A stretch of DNA of 64,000 nucleotides. Origin: Hyphomicrobium denitrificans ATCC 51888. Lineage in GTDB: Bacteria; Pseudomonadota; Alphaproteobacteria; Rhizobiales; Hyphomicrobiaceae. The stretch covers positions 3,348,001-3,412,000 of the forward strand of contig NC_014313.1 of NCBI RefSeq assembly GCF_000143145.1. The letters are read 5' to 3'. The translations under genes and the position numbers were made by a program. Below the pieces are notes generated by a model, which made no database searches, had not been told where the DNA came from, and saw only the letters and a program-made list of their open reading frames with translations. Shown piece by piece: positions 56,006-64,000 of this stretch; positions within the stretch are counted from its first letter, which is position 1; each line of letters starts with the position of its first letter.

Positions 56006-57310
56006 TCAAGGTTCCGTCGGAAGCTGCGGAAAAACCTCGCGATAGCCGAGAGCGGCAGAGTCGAAGATGATGTCGCGGCGAGTGAGCGGCCTGGCCAGGG
56101 CGAGACCCTGCATCGTCCGGCATCGCGACAAAGCGACATAGGTCTGGCCGTGGGCGAACGTGCCGGTGCCGAGGTCGATGTAGACCTTATCCAGGGTCAA
56201 CCCCTGCGCTTTATGGATCGTCAGCGCCCAGGCGAGGCGAAGCGGAAACTGTTTGAAGGTGCCCGCGACCGTTTCGACGATTTTCTCCGCCGACTGGTCG
56301 AAGGCGTAGCGGCGGTGCTCCCAAGCGACAGGCTCGACCTCGTATTCGCGGCCGTTAACGTCAACGAAGACCTGCTTGTCGGTGAGCCGAGAAATGCGCG
56401 CGATCGTGCCGTTGACCCAGCGTTTGTCCGGATCGTTTCGCAGCATCATGACCTTGGCGCCGGGCTTCAATTCGAGCGCCGGGTCGGCGGGCTCGATGTT
56501 GGCGTTGAAGTCGCCTGTGATCGTCGCGTTGAAGCGAACGGCCCGCTCGGGCAGTGCTTCGAGGTAGCGGTTGTTGATGCGTTTGGCGGCGGCGTTGGTG
56601 GTCGTCAGGATGACGTAGGGCTCGCCTTCGGCAAGGGTTCGGATCGGGCGCACGCAGGTGTTGATGAATGCGAGATCGCTGTCGCTGACGTTGCCTTCGC
56701 GGACCGCATTCAGGACGCGGATCAAATCGTCGTCGGTCTGGCGGAAGATTTGCGTCAGCTCGAGCAGCGCTGTGCCGGCGCCTTCTCGCAGTGCTTCGAT
56801 GAGGAAGAAGAACGGACTGCCGTGGGTCTCGGTGAGATGCACGAGCACTTCGGGTTCCTGGATCACGGGCGGCAGCTGATGAAGATCAGCGAACAGAAGC
56901 ACGCGGGCGCCGCCGAAGGCTTCGCGCGGACGGCCGCGGTTCACGCGCATCGCCCGGTCGATACCCCACATCAGATCCGAGCGCACCATCGAAGCTTCGT
57001 CGATGACGAGGAACTCGAGCTTGCGCATCACGCGGCCGTTGCGGCTGCGCTTGATGTCGCTTTCCTGAATCAGGCGCGGTGGAAAGCCGAAGAACGAATG
57101 AATCGTCTGGCCGCCAATGTTGATGGCGGCTAGGCCCGTCGGCGCGAGTACAACCATGCGGTCGGCGTAGACGTCGCGCAGCGCTTTCAGAAGCGTGGAT
57201 TTTCCGGTGCCGGCGCGGCCGGTCACGAAAAGATTGCCGCCGGGCTGTTCCAGGAAGCTGGCCGCGCGTTCAAAGGCAGGGGTCGGCGTAACGCCTTTGG
57301 GCCAGATCAC
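56006..57310 (-). CDS. PIF1-like AAA/DEAD-type ATP-dependent DNA helicase
   Basis: Superfamily 1B helicase of the PIF1/RecD2 type, 434 residues. Walker A GRAGTGKST is near 31-39, motif II VIDEASMV near 92-100 with a DEAS box, and motif III LFADLHQLPPV near 138-148. The C-terminal domain ends with the motif V/VI pair TIHKAQGLTLDKVYIDLG and YVALSRCRTMQGL. Likely role in DNA repair or replication-fork maintenance. The ATG at 57310 starts before the ATPase core. It follows a small secreted-protein gene on the same strand. Confidence 0.88.
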   Translation of the reverse strand: MIWPKGVTPTPAFERAASFLEQPGGNLFVTGRAGTGKSTLLKALRDVYADRMVVLAPTGLAAINIGGQTIHSFFGFPPRLIQESDIKRSRNGRVMRKLEFLVIDEASMVRSDLMWGIDRAMRVNRGRPREAFGGARVLLFADLHQLPPVIQEPEVLVHLTETHGSPFFFLIEALREGAGTALLELTQIFRQTDDDLIRVLNAVREGNVSDSDLAFINTCVRPIRTLAEGEPYVILTTTNAAAKRINNRYLEALPERAVRFNATITGDFNANIEPADPALELKPGAKVMMLRNDPDKRWVNGTIARISRLTDKQVFVDVNGREYEVEPVAWEHRRYAFDQSAEKIVETVAGTFKQFPLRLAWALTIHKAQGLTLDKVYIDLGTGTFAHGQTYVALSRCRTMQGLALARPLTRRDIIFDSAALGYREVFPQLPTEP

Positions 57311-57383
57311 GGCGATTTATCTTCCAGGCGATTTCGGGATCGAATCCACAATCCGAAAGCTCGCCATTCAAGTCAACGGAAAC

Positions 57384-57416
57384 AAAAACGCACGAGGCCC
57401 GCCGAGGTCTCGTGCG
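57384..57416 (-). terminator. Intrinsic terminator after the small secreted protein gene
   Basis: On the minus strand CGCACGAGACC pairs with GGCCTCGTGCG (one G-U pair) and is followed by TTTTTG. It lies 28 bases after the stop of the gene at 57444. Confidence 0.8.
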
Positions 57417-57443
57417 CTCACCAAGTCCAGGGAGGAAAATTGC

Positions 57444-57701
57444 TCAGTCGGCGGTGATGCTGCGCAACTTGAAGTCCTTATCGAACTTCAGATCGTAGGC
57501 CGCGCCGTCCTTGCACTTGGCGTCGTCGAGTTCGAAGACGCCGGTTCCCTCAGTTTCCTTTTCCCATTTGCCGCCTTCGCAGCCCCAAGCCGCGGCGGCT
57601 GCGGTCGCCTGCTTTTGTTCTTCTGCACTCAAAGGGGCGTCCGCCAGAGCTGGCAACGAAAAGGCGCAGACCAGGGAGGCAGCCAACAGCGTGCGTTTCA
57701 T
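57444..57701 (-). CDS. Small secreted hypothetical protein
   Basis: 85 residues. A signal peptide (about 1-20, ending PALADA) is followed by a short acidic domain with WGCEGGKWEKE and DAKCKDGAAYDLKFDKDFK, two cysteines likely joined in the periplasm. The strand pattern at the end (YDLKFDKDFKLRSI) is reminiscent of PepSY-like domains, which is inference. ATG 57701 has an AGGAG-like site (AGGAGATCCCCG) upstream. It has its own terminator. Confidence 0.72.
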   Translation of the reverse strand: MKRTLLAASLVCAFSLPALADAPLSAEEQKQATAAAAAWGCEGGKWEKETEGTGVFELDDAKCKDGAAYDLKFDKDFKLRSITAD

Positions 57702-57794
57702 CGGGGATCTCCTGTGATTGCTGGGGTGACCCCGAATATGTGGAGCCGTGAATTATCCCAAGCAATCCGGGAATTTTTCCCGATCGCCGCTATA

Positions 57795-59633
57795 TTATGC
57801 CGCGCCGCTCGCCCGTTCCGCTTCGCTCTTGCGGCTCTGGCGCTTGCGCTCGTTCGGATCCAGCCAGCGTTTGCGCAGGCGGATGGACTTCGGCGTCACT
57901 TCGACGAGTTCTTCGTCGGTGATGTAGCTCATGGCCTTTTCGAGCGTCAGACGCATCGGGGGCGTCAGCAGCACCGCGTCGTCCTTGCCGGAGGCGCGAA
58001 CGTTGGTCAGCTTCTTGCCCTTGATGACGTTGACTTCGAGGTCGTTGTCGCGCGTGTGCTCGCCGACGATCATGCCTTCGTAAACCCGATCCTGCGGGTT
58101 GATCATGAAGGGACCGCGATCCTGCAAATTGAAGATTGCGTAGGCGACAGCTTCACCCGGGCTGTTCGAGATCAGAACGCCCGTCCGCCGTCCGGCAATC
58201 TCGCCCTTGAACGGTTTGTAGGAGTGGAACAGCTTGTTCATGATGCCGGTGCCGCGCGTGTCGGACAGAAGCTCCGACTGATAGCCGAGAAGGCCACGCG
58301 TCGGAACGTGGAACACCATGCGCGTGCGTCCGCCGCCCGACGGCTTCATCTCCAGGAGATCGCCTTTTCGCTCGGCAAGCTTCTGAACGACGACGCCGGT
58401 GAAATTGTCGTCGACGTCGATGATGACTTCTTCGATCGGTTCGAGCCGCTGTTTGGTTTCGGGATCGATCTCGAACACGACCTTCGGCCGCGACACGGTC
58501 AGCTCGAAGCCTTCGCGGCGCATATTCTCGATCAGGATGGCGAGCTGCAATTCGCCCCGGCCCGAGACGGTGAAGCTGTCCTTGTCCTCGTTTTCGAGAA
58601 CGCGGATGGCGATGTTGCGCTCGGCTTCCTTGAGCAGGCGGTCGCGGATGACGCGGCTCTGCACCTTGTCGCCTTCCTGTCCGGCGAACGGTCCATCGTT
58701 GATGCGGAAGTTCATCGACAACGTCGGCGGATCGACCGGCTGCGCGGGAAGCGGTTCCTCGACGGAGGGGTCGACCAGGGAGTCGGCGACGTTCGCGAGG
58801 CTCATGCCTGCCAGCGCGATGATGTCACCGGCGCCAGCTTGCTCGACCGGCGTGCGTTCGAGGCCGTGAAACGCCAGAACTTTTTGCACGCGAAACTGTT
58901 CGAGCACCTTGCCGTCGCGGTCGAGCGCCTTCAGTGCCTGGTTCGGCTTGACGGTGCCCGAGGTGATGCGGCCCGTCAGAATACGGCCGAGGAACGGATC
59001 GGCGTCAAGCGTCGTCGCCAGCATGCGGAACGGACCGTCGTCGACGGCGGGCGGCGGCACATGCTCGAGGATCAAGTCGAACATCGGCGCGAGATTTTCT
59101 TTCGGGCCTGACGGGTCGCGGGCCATCCAGCCGCTGCGGCCTGAGCCGTAGAGCACGGGGAAATCAAGCTGCTCGTCGGTGGCGTCGAGATTGGCGAACA
59201 GGTCGAAGACTTCGTTCAGCACGTCGAGGTGGCGTTCGTCGGGACGGTCGATCTTGTTGATCGCGACGATCGGGCGGAGGCCGCGCTTCAGGGCTTTCGA
59301 GACGACGAACTTGGTCTGCGGCAGCGGGCCTTCGGAAGCGTCGACGAGAACGATCACGCCGTCGACCATGTTCAGGATGCGCTCAACCTCGCCGCCGAAG
59401 TCGGCGTGGCCGGGCGTATCGACGATGTTGATATGCGTGCCCTTCCACTCGACGCTGGTGCACTTCGCGAGAATGGTGATGCCGCGTTCGCGCTCGATGT
59501 CGTTGGAATCCATGGCGCGTTCCGCAACCTTCTGGTTCTCGCGGAAGGAGCCGGATTGCTTCAAAAGCTCGTCGACCAGTGTCGTCTTGCCATGGTCGAC
59601 GTGCGCGATGATCGCGATATTGCGAAGGGCCAT
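57795..59633 (-). CDS. typA: Ribosome-associated GTPase TypA/BipA
   Basis: Translational GTPase related to EF-G, involved in ribosome assembly and stress growth. 612 residues. G1 AHVDHGKTT is near 9-17, G2 RERGITI with the switch threonine, G3 [13 protein letters not shown]4 NKID. Domains II-III, V and the TypA-specific C-terminal domain follow (SLRKRWLD-like sequence [10 protein letters not shown] near the end). ATG 59633 gives the usual [15 protein letters not shown] start. Confidence 0.97.
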   Translation of the reverse strand: MALRNIAIIAHVDHGKTTLVDELLKQSGSFRENQKVAERAMDSNDIERERGITILAKCTSVEWKGTHINIVDTPGHADFGGEVERILNMVDGVIVLVDASEGPLPQTKFVVSKALKRGLRPIVAINKIDRPDERHLDVLNEVFDLFANLDATDEQLDFPVLYGSGRSGWMARDPSGPKENLAPMFDLILEHVPPPAVDDGPFRMLATTLDADPFLGRILTGRITSGTVKPNQALKALDRDGKVLEQFRVQKVLAFHGLERTPVEQAGAGDIIALAGMSLANVADSLVDPSVEEPLPAQPVDPPTLSMNFRINDGPFAGQEGDKVQSRVIRDRLLKEAERNIAIRVLENEDKDSFTVSGRGELQLAILIENMRREGFELTVSRPKVVFEIDPETKQRLEPIEEVIIDVDDNFTGVVVQKLAERKGDLLEMKPSGGGRTRMVFHVPTRGLLGYQSELLSDTRGTGIMNKLFHSYKPFKGEIAGRRTGVLISNSPGEAVAYAIFNLQDRGPFMINPQDRVYEGMIVGEHTRDNDLEVNVIKGKKLTNVRASGKDDAVLLTPPMRLTLEKAMSYITDEELVEVTPKSIRLRKRWLDPNERKRQSRKSEAERASGAA

Positions 59634-59774
59634 TGGAAACCTAGAGTTGAATCGGGGTGGGCACCGCACTGCGGCGCAATATCGCCCGCACCTAGCATGA
59701 TCGCCTGCCCTGCCGCTAGGGCAGCGGGTTTCTGGCCGGGTGCGGCTTATCAGTCGGCGGGAATACCACCCGTT

Positions 59775-60554
59775 TTATAAAGGCTTTTCGGCCTGCGGTC
59801 GCTCGTTTTCCTCTTCGCGCGTTCGCAGCGCCGTCAGAAAGGCGTCGACCTCGGGCTTCTGTGCCGGTTCACGCTCCAGGCGGCGGCGTTGATGATCCTG
59901 CATGATCCGTGCGGCCATGTCGGCGCCCGGAACCTTCAGGCGGCGTGCTCCGGAAATTAATAAGGGGCTTTGCGGTTCCTCGAGATCGAGCTCTTCCAGG
60001 AAGGTTTCGCGGAGCGCGAAGAAGGATTGAAGGATCGCCTCGCGAACGAGGGTTTTCTGGTCCGCCGTCGCCTCCGGATTGATGCGCGGGTCGAGTGTCT
60101 GCAGCGCGCGGCGCATATCGTGCAGCGGGGCGTACGGATAGAGCCCGACCAGCGTGCCGGTTTCGCCGGAGTTTTTGTACACGATGCGCATCGTGTCGAT
60201 GGTCTCGCTAATCTTGTAAAAAGCCGCGAGATAATCGTCGGTCGCGAGATAAGGCTTCTCACACGTCGACAGCAGAGCCGACTTGGTGCGCACGATGTTG
60301 CGCCATTCCTCTTCCAGACTTTCGACGAACTTCGAGCGCTTTTGAAAAATGTTCGAGAGATAGGCCACGCCGCCGGTCGCGATCAGCAGGGACATGTCGC
60401 GCATGAAGTCATAGACTTTATTGGCGGCGGACACGACGAACGGAGGAAGGCCGGAAGCGTCGTCGGCGAATTTCGAGGCGAGCAGCAGCAACAGAACGGC
60501 GGTCAGGAGCCAGTAGAGGCGTTTGAGCGTGCGGTTGACGGAAACGCGGGTCAT
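59775..60554 (-). CDS. Hypothetical membrane protein
   Basis: 259 residues; not recognised. Two hydrophobic helices (about 12-30 and 50-67) precede a long cytoplasmic helical domain (about 70-259) rich in Glu, Arg and Leu. That domain includes SLEEEWRNIVRTKSALLSTCEKPY and ends in a very charged tail. The layout, two helices and a coiled domain, suggests a membrane-tethered scaffold. ATG 60554 is the natural start. It lies between typA and the site-2 protease gene on the same strand. Confidence 0.75.
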   Translation of the reverse strand: MTRVSVNRTLKRLYWLLTAVLLLLLASKFADDASGLPPFVVSAANKVYDFMRDMSLLIATGGVAYLSNIFQKRSKFVESLEEEWRNIVRTKSALLSTCEKPYLATDDYLAAFYKISETIDTMRIVYKNSGETGTLVGLYPYAPLHDMRRALQTLDPRINPEATADQKTLVREAILQSFFALRETFLEELDLEEPQSPLLISGARRLKVPGADMAARIMQDHQRRRLEREPAQKPEVDAFLTALRTREEENERPQAEKPL

Positions 60555-60720
60555 CGGTCAGGCGTTCGAGGTTGGTTGCCGGGCGGCGCGGGGGTTGGGA
60601 GAGTGTTCCGGACATTCGTGACCGGATCGCGACGGAGCGTTCGTAGAGGTCGTCCGAGTTATGGCCGGGCCGAGCGCGTCTGGCAAATCGGCGAGAGTGA
60701 CGTGCGGAAAGCACGAGGCG

Positions 60721-61455
60721 CTAAAGCTGCTCGGCATCGTTCGGCCGCTTCAGAATGGCCCAGTTCATGATGGCGATCTGGGCTCCGATCAGCATCAGCA
60801 CGATATCGATGCGCAGGCCCGTCACGGCCGCCCAGAGCCCGACGATGACGCCGAGGCCGGCGATGACCTTGGCGGCCGCGGCGCGTGACGTAAACATCGC
60901 GAGCACGTCGCGGTAGATGCGGCCGCCGTCGAGCGGGAAGGCCGGCAGGAGATTGAAAATCGCCATCGCGAGATTGACGCGCGCGAGCGTAACGGTCGCA
61001 TACGCCAGCCACGGTGTCTCGCTCATCCAGTCGGGCCGATCGGTAAAGTGGAAGTAACCGGCGCCGGAGATTTCCGGTGAACCGAGCAGTTGCCAGAGCG
61101 CGAAAAAGATCGCGGCATTTGCCAATGGTCCCGCGAACAGAATGATGACGTTCGCCAGCGTCGAGCGCGGTACGTCGAGCATGCGCGCGTAGCCGTAAAA
61201 TCCGCCGACGAGAATTTCACCGACGGGAACGCCGAAAAATCGTGCCAGCGCCGCGTGACCGAGTTCGTGAAACAGCACCGACAGGAAGACGCCGACGATG
61301 ATGGCTGCGAAGGCCGGGCCCGCAATTGCAAAGGGCGCCTGTTGCAGGATGCCGAGCAGCAGCAACGGCACGAAGATGAACGTGACGTCGATCCGGACCG
61401 GAATGCCGCCGATCCGGAACAACTCGAGGCGCGGCGTGTCGTCGATGAAGTTCAT
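60721..61455 (-). CDS. Site-2 protease family (M50) membrane metalloprotease
   Basis: 244 residues with about six membrane helices. The zinc motif HELGH is near 63-67, and the second metal site NLLPAFPLDGGR near 174-185 supplies the conserved Asp. PDZ and CBS domains, found in some relatives, are absent. Such proteases cut within membranes to release regulators; the substrate here is unknown. The ATG at 61455 is a normal start (RIGGIPVRIDVTF follows). Confidence 0.9.
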   Translation of the reverse strand: MNFIDDTPRLELFRIGGIPVRIDVTFIFVPLLLLGILQQAPFAIAGPAFAAIIVGVFLSVLFHELGHAALARFFGVPVGEILVGGFYGYARMLDVPRSTLANVIILFAGPLANAAIFFALWQLLGSPEISGAGYFHFTDRPDWMSETPWLAYATVTLARVNLAMAIFNLLPAFPLDGGRIYRDVLAMFTSRAAAAKVIAGLGVIVGLWAAVTGLRIDIVLMLIGAQIAIMNWAILKRPNDAEQL

Positions 61456-61511
61456 GGCGGCGAGCCTCGGGCAAGACGCATCGTTTCGTCAAGCCGAGGC
61501 GGCAGGTTTTG

Positions 61512-62039
61512 TCATTCGCCGCGGCGGATGACGAATTTGACCGTGTCCGTCGGGATGCCGCTGATCTCGATCGTGACCGGGCCTTCGCCCATCGGGAAAC
61601 GGATGCTTTTGCGGAGGCCGTCGCAATCGGTCTTGCTGGTGTGTGCGGCGGATTTCAGGGTCTTGCCGCCTTGCACGACGTCAACCCAGCTGCGGACCGG
61701 AAGCGAGATCTGATAGATGCCCGGCTCGCCGACGCTTTCAAACGTCACAGCGCCGCCGAACTGGGTCTTGTCGGCTTCCTTGCGGCGGCGGCTCTGATCG
61801 GCCGTGAATTTGACCTCGTCCATCGGCAGCAGCGACAGCTGGATGGCTTTTGCAGGCGGCTGCTTCAGCGAGCCGCCGGACGCCACGGGTTCGCTGTCGG
61901 CGGCTTTGAGCCATTGCAATTCGGTCGCGACCGGCCAGGCGAAAGTTTCGCAGCCGCCCGGCTCGGCGGCATAGGCGTTCAACGGCAACAGGCATGCCAT
62001 CGCCGCAGCGGCGATCCAGATCGATCTCTGCATTTTCAT
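61512..62039 (-). CDS. Secreted hypothetical protein
   Basis: 175 residues; not recognised. A signal peptide (about 1-24, ending NAYAA) is followed by a small beta-rich domain. Cysteines in GGCETF and KTDCDGL could form a disulphide. VKFTADQSRRRKEADKTQFGGAVTFE and TVKFVIRRGE are the most charged parts. Likely periplasmic. It overlaps no neighbour and is three bases from the molbindin-like gene on the same strand, so these two may be co-transcribed. Confidence 0.72.
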   Translation of the reverse strand: MKMQRSIWIAAAAMACLLPLNAYAAEPGGCETFAWPVATELQWLKAADSEPVASGGSLKQPPAKAIQLSLLPMDEVKFTADQSRRRKEADKTQFGGAVTFESVGEPGIYQISLPVRSWVDVVQGGKTLKSAAHTSKTDCDGLRKSIRFPMGEGPVTIEISGIPTDTVKFVIRRGE

Positions 62040-62041
62040 GT

Positions 62042-62248
62042 CTAGTCGATCGCAACCATGACGTCGGATGATTTGATCACTGCCGATGCCGTCATGCCTT
62101 TGACGAGGCCGAGATCGTCAACGGACTCGTTCGTGATCGAGGCGGTGACAATCGTGCCGCCGACATCGATGCGGACGTGAGCGGTCGTCACGCCTTTGAC
62201 GATGTCGACGATTTTACCCTTGAGGACGTTCCTGGCGCTGATCTTCAT
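62042..62248 (-). CDS. Molbindin-like TOBE-domain protein
   Basis: 68 residues consisting of one Mop/TOBE domain: ARNVLKGKIVDIVKGVTTAHVRIDVGG near 4-30 (in segments), TASITNESVDDLGL, and KGMTASAVIKSSDVMVAID at the end. Single-domain molbindins form hexamers that bind molybdate or tungstate oxyanions in the cytoplasm. It may buffer molybdenum. ATG 62248 is the start; the next gene on the strand is a secreted protein. Confidence 0.88.
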   Translation of the reverse strand: MKISARNVLKGKIVDIVKGVTTAHVRIDVGGTIVTASITNESVDDLGLVKGMTASAVIKSSDVMVAID

Positions 62249-62280
62249 GGCGGCTCCGGCGTTGTCGCGCTGATCTATCT

Positions 62281-63140
<860 letters not shown>

Positions 63141-63141
<1 letters not shown>

Positions 63142-64000
63142 CAGGCCGGCTCCTGTTGAGTGATGCAGTGGAACGAGCCGCCGCCCGCCTCGCCGCAGCC
63201 GAGCAGGCCGCGCGACGACACGCCGACGACGGCGCGATCCGGGAAGACGGTCTGCAAAGCTTGCAGCGCATCGGCTTCAGTCGCCGTTCCGTAGATCGGC
63301 ACGACGACGACGCCGTTGGCGATGATGAAGTTCATGTGCGACGCGGGCGAAACTTCGCCGAGCGCGTTGTGATAGAGGCCGACGCCCGGAATGCGGATGA
63401 CGTCGAGCTTGCGGCCCGCTGCGTCGGTTTCGCGCGCGAGCGTCGCGGCGATGGCGTCGAGCGTTGCGGCGTTCGGATCGTCGGGTCCGGCCGGCGCCTG
63501 GCAGACGACGCGGCCCGGCGCTACGAAGCGTGCGATGTTGTCGACGTGGCCGTCGGTGTGATCGTTCTTCAAACCTTCGTCGATCCAGATGACCTTCTTG
63601 GCACCGAACGCTTCGCGCAGCGCGGCCTCGGCTGCTTCCTTCGACCAGCCGTTGCGGTTCGGGTTCAGAAGCGTCTGCCGCGTCGTCAGGATCGTGCCTT
63701 CGCCGTCGTGATCGACCGCGCCGCCTTCGAGCACGAAGTCGAAACGGCGGATGGGCGTCCTGGCGATGCTTGCGATGTGATCGCCAACGATTGCGTCGTC
63801 GGGCAGATCGTACTTGCCGCCCCAGCTGTTCGTCCTGAAGCGCAGGGCAACCACGCCTTCGGGCGTTTGGGCAAAGATCGGCCCGGTATCGCGCAGCCAG
63901 ATGTCGCCGTACTTCGCCGGGATGATTTCCGCGACGTCGATCGGCAGCGCCGCGTGCGCGGTTGCCTCGGCTTCATCGCCGTTGGCAAGCACGCGGACCT
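63141..64000 (-). CDS. aguA: Agmatine deiminase AguA (5'-truncated)
   Basis: Converts agmatine to N-carbamoylputrescine and ammonia. The gene runs off the right edge; about 286 residues are seen, lacking roughly the first 60-80 of a family near 350-370. Guanidine-modifying features are DIWLRDTGPIF, LEGGAVDHDGEGT, NDHTDGHVDNIARF and the catalytic-cysteine loop GLLGCGEAGGGSFHCITQQ near the C-terminus. The stop overlaps the aguB start. The true start lies outside the window. Confidence 0.95.

Overview
The window is an ordinary-looking stretch of GC-rich alphaproteobacterial chromosome. Gene content and order point to the Hyphomicrobiales, with a Hyphomicrobium-like relative as my best guess; no rRNA or other taxonomic marker is present to settle this. 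I recognise about 69 protein genes, packed with short gaps and several start/stop overlaps. I see no rRNA, tRNA, CRISPR array, prophage or insertion sequence.

Layout. 1-19125 is the conserved origin-side block hemE-hemJ-rho ... mnmE-mnmG-rsmG-parA-parB ... holA-lptE-leuS. It is interrupted by a fatty acid hydroxylase/DUF255 pair and by hisE-coaA plus a PfkB kinase. Four parS sites (6826-9325) lie just before parA, so this is the chromosomal centromere region; in Caulobacter the origin lies next to hemE. 19126-20535 holds a Fic-domain gene preceded by a regular array of ten alternating 8-bp half-sites. 20594-27902 is accessory: a GlcG/HbpS-like protein, YggS, a LURP-one-like protein, PPK2, an aldo/keto reductase, a CHAP-like secreted protein, and an MBL hydrolase divergent from an AraC regulator. 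28153-34200 is an envelope and division block: ftsK, lolA, a candidate C-rich-loop small RNA, a cyclic-nucleotide-domain protein, a CenR-type response regulator and an L,D-transpeptidase.

34332-38675 holds glnK-amtB (nitrogen control, with a near-consensus sigma-54 promoter), tesB and a UbiH-type hydroxylase. 38677-41744 is ffh-rpsP-(small gene)-rimM. 42103-47824 holds a PagL-like lipid A deacylase and dapF-mtaB-ftsY followed by two tandem ispZ/yciB paralogues. 48068-55757 holds a MarR regulator, asd, leuB, a DUF4337 membrane protein, gpmA, dapB, ppa, a GNAT acetyltransferase and a phasin. 56006-64000 holds a PIF1-like helicase, typA, a membrane protein, a site-2 protease homologue, small secreted and molbindin-like proteins, and aguB-aguA (putrescine from agmatine; aguA runs off the right edge).

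How it fits together. The genes serve chromosome segregation (ParABS, FtsK), tRNA modification (MnmE/G, MtaB), co-translational targeting (Ffh, FtsY), envelope biogenesis (LptE, LolA, PagL, CenR, L,D-transpeptidase), lysine and leucine synthesis (asd, dapB, dapF, leuB), polyphosphate and PHB metabolism (PPK2, Ppa, phasin) and nitrogen sensing. The most unusual signals are the Fic-gene half-site array (19215-19388), the parS cluster, the C-rich three-hairpin RNA candidate (31966-32100) and two families of palindromic intergenic repeats.
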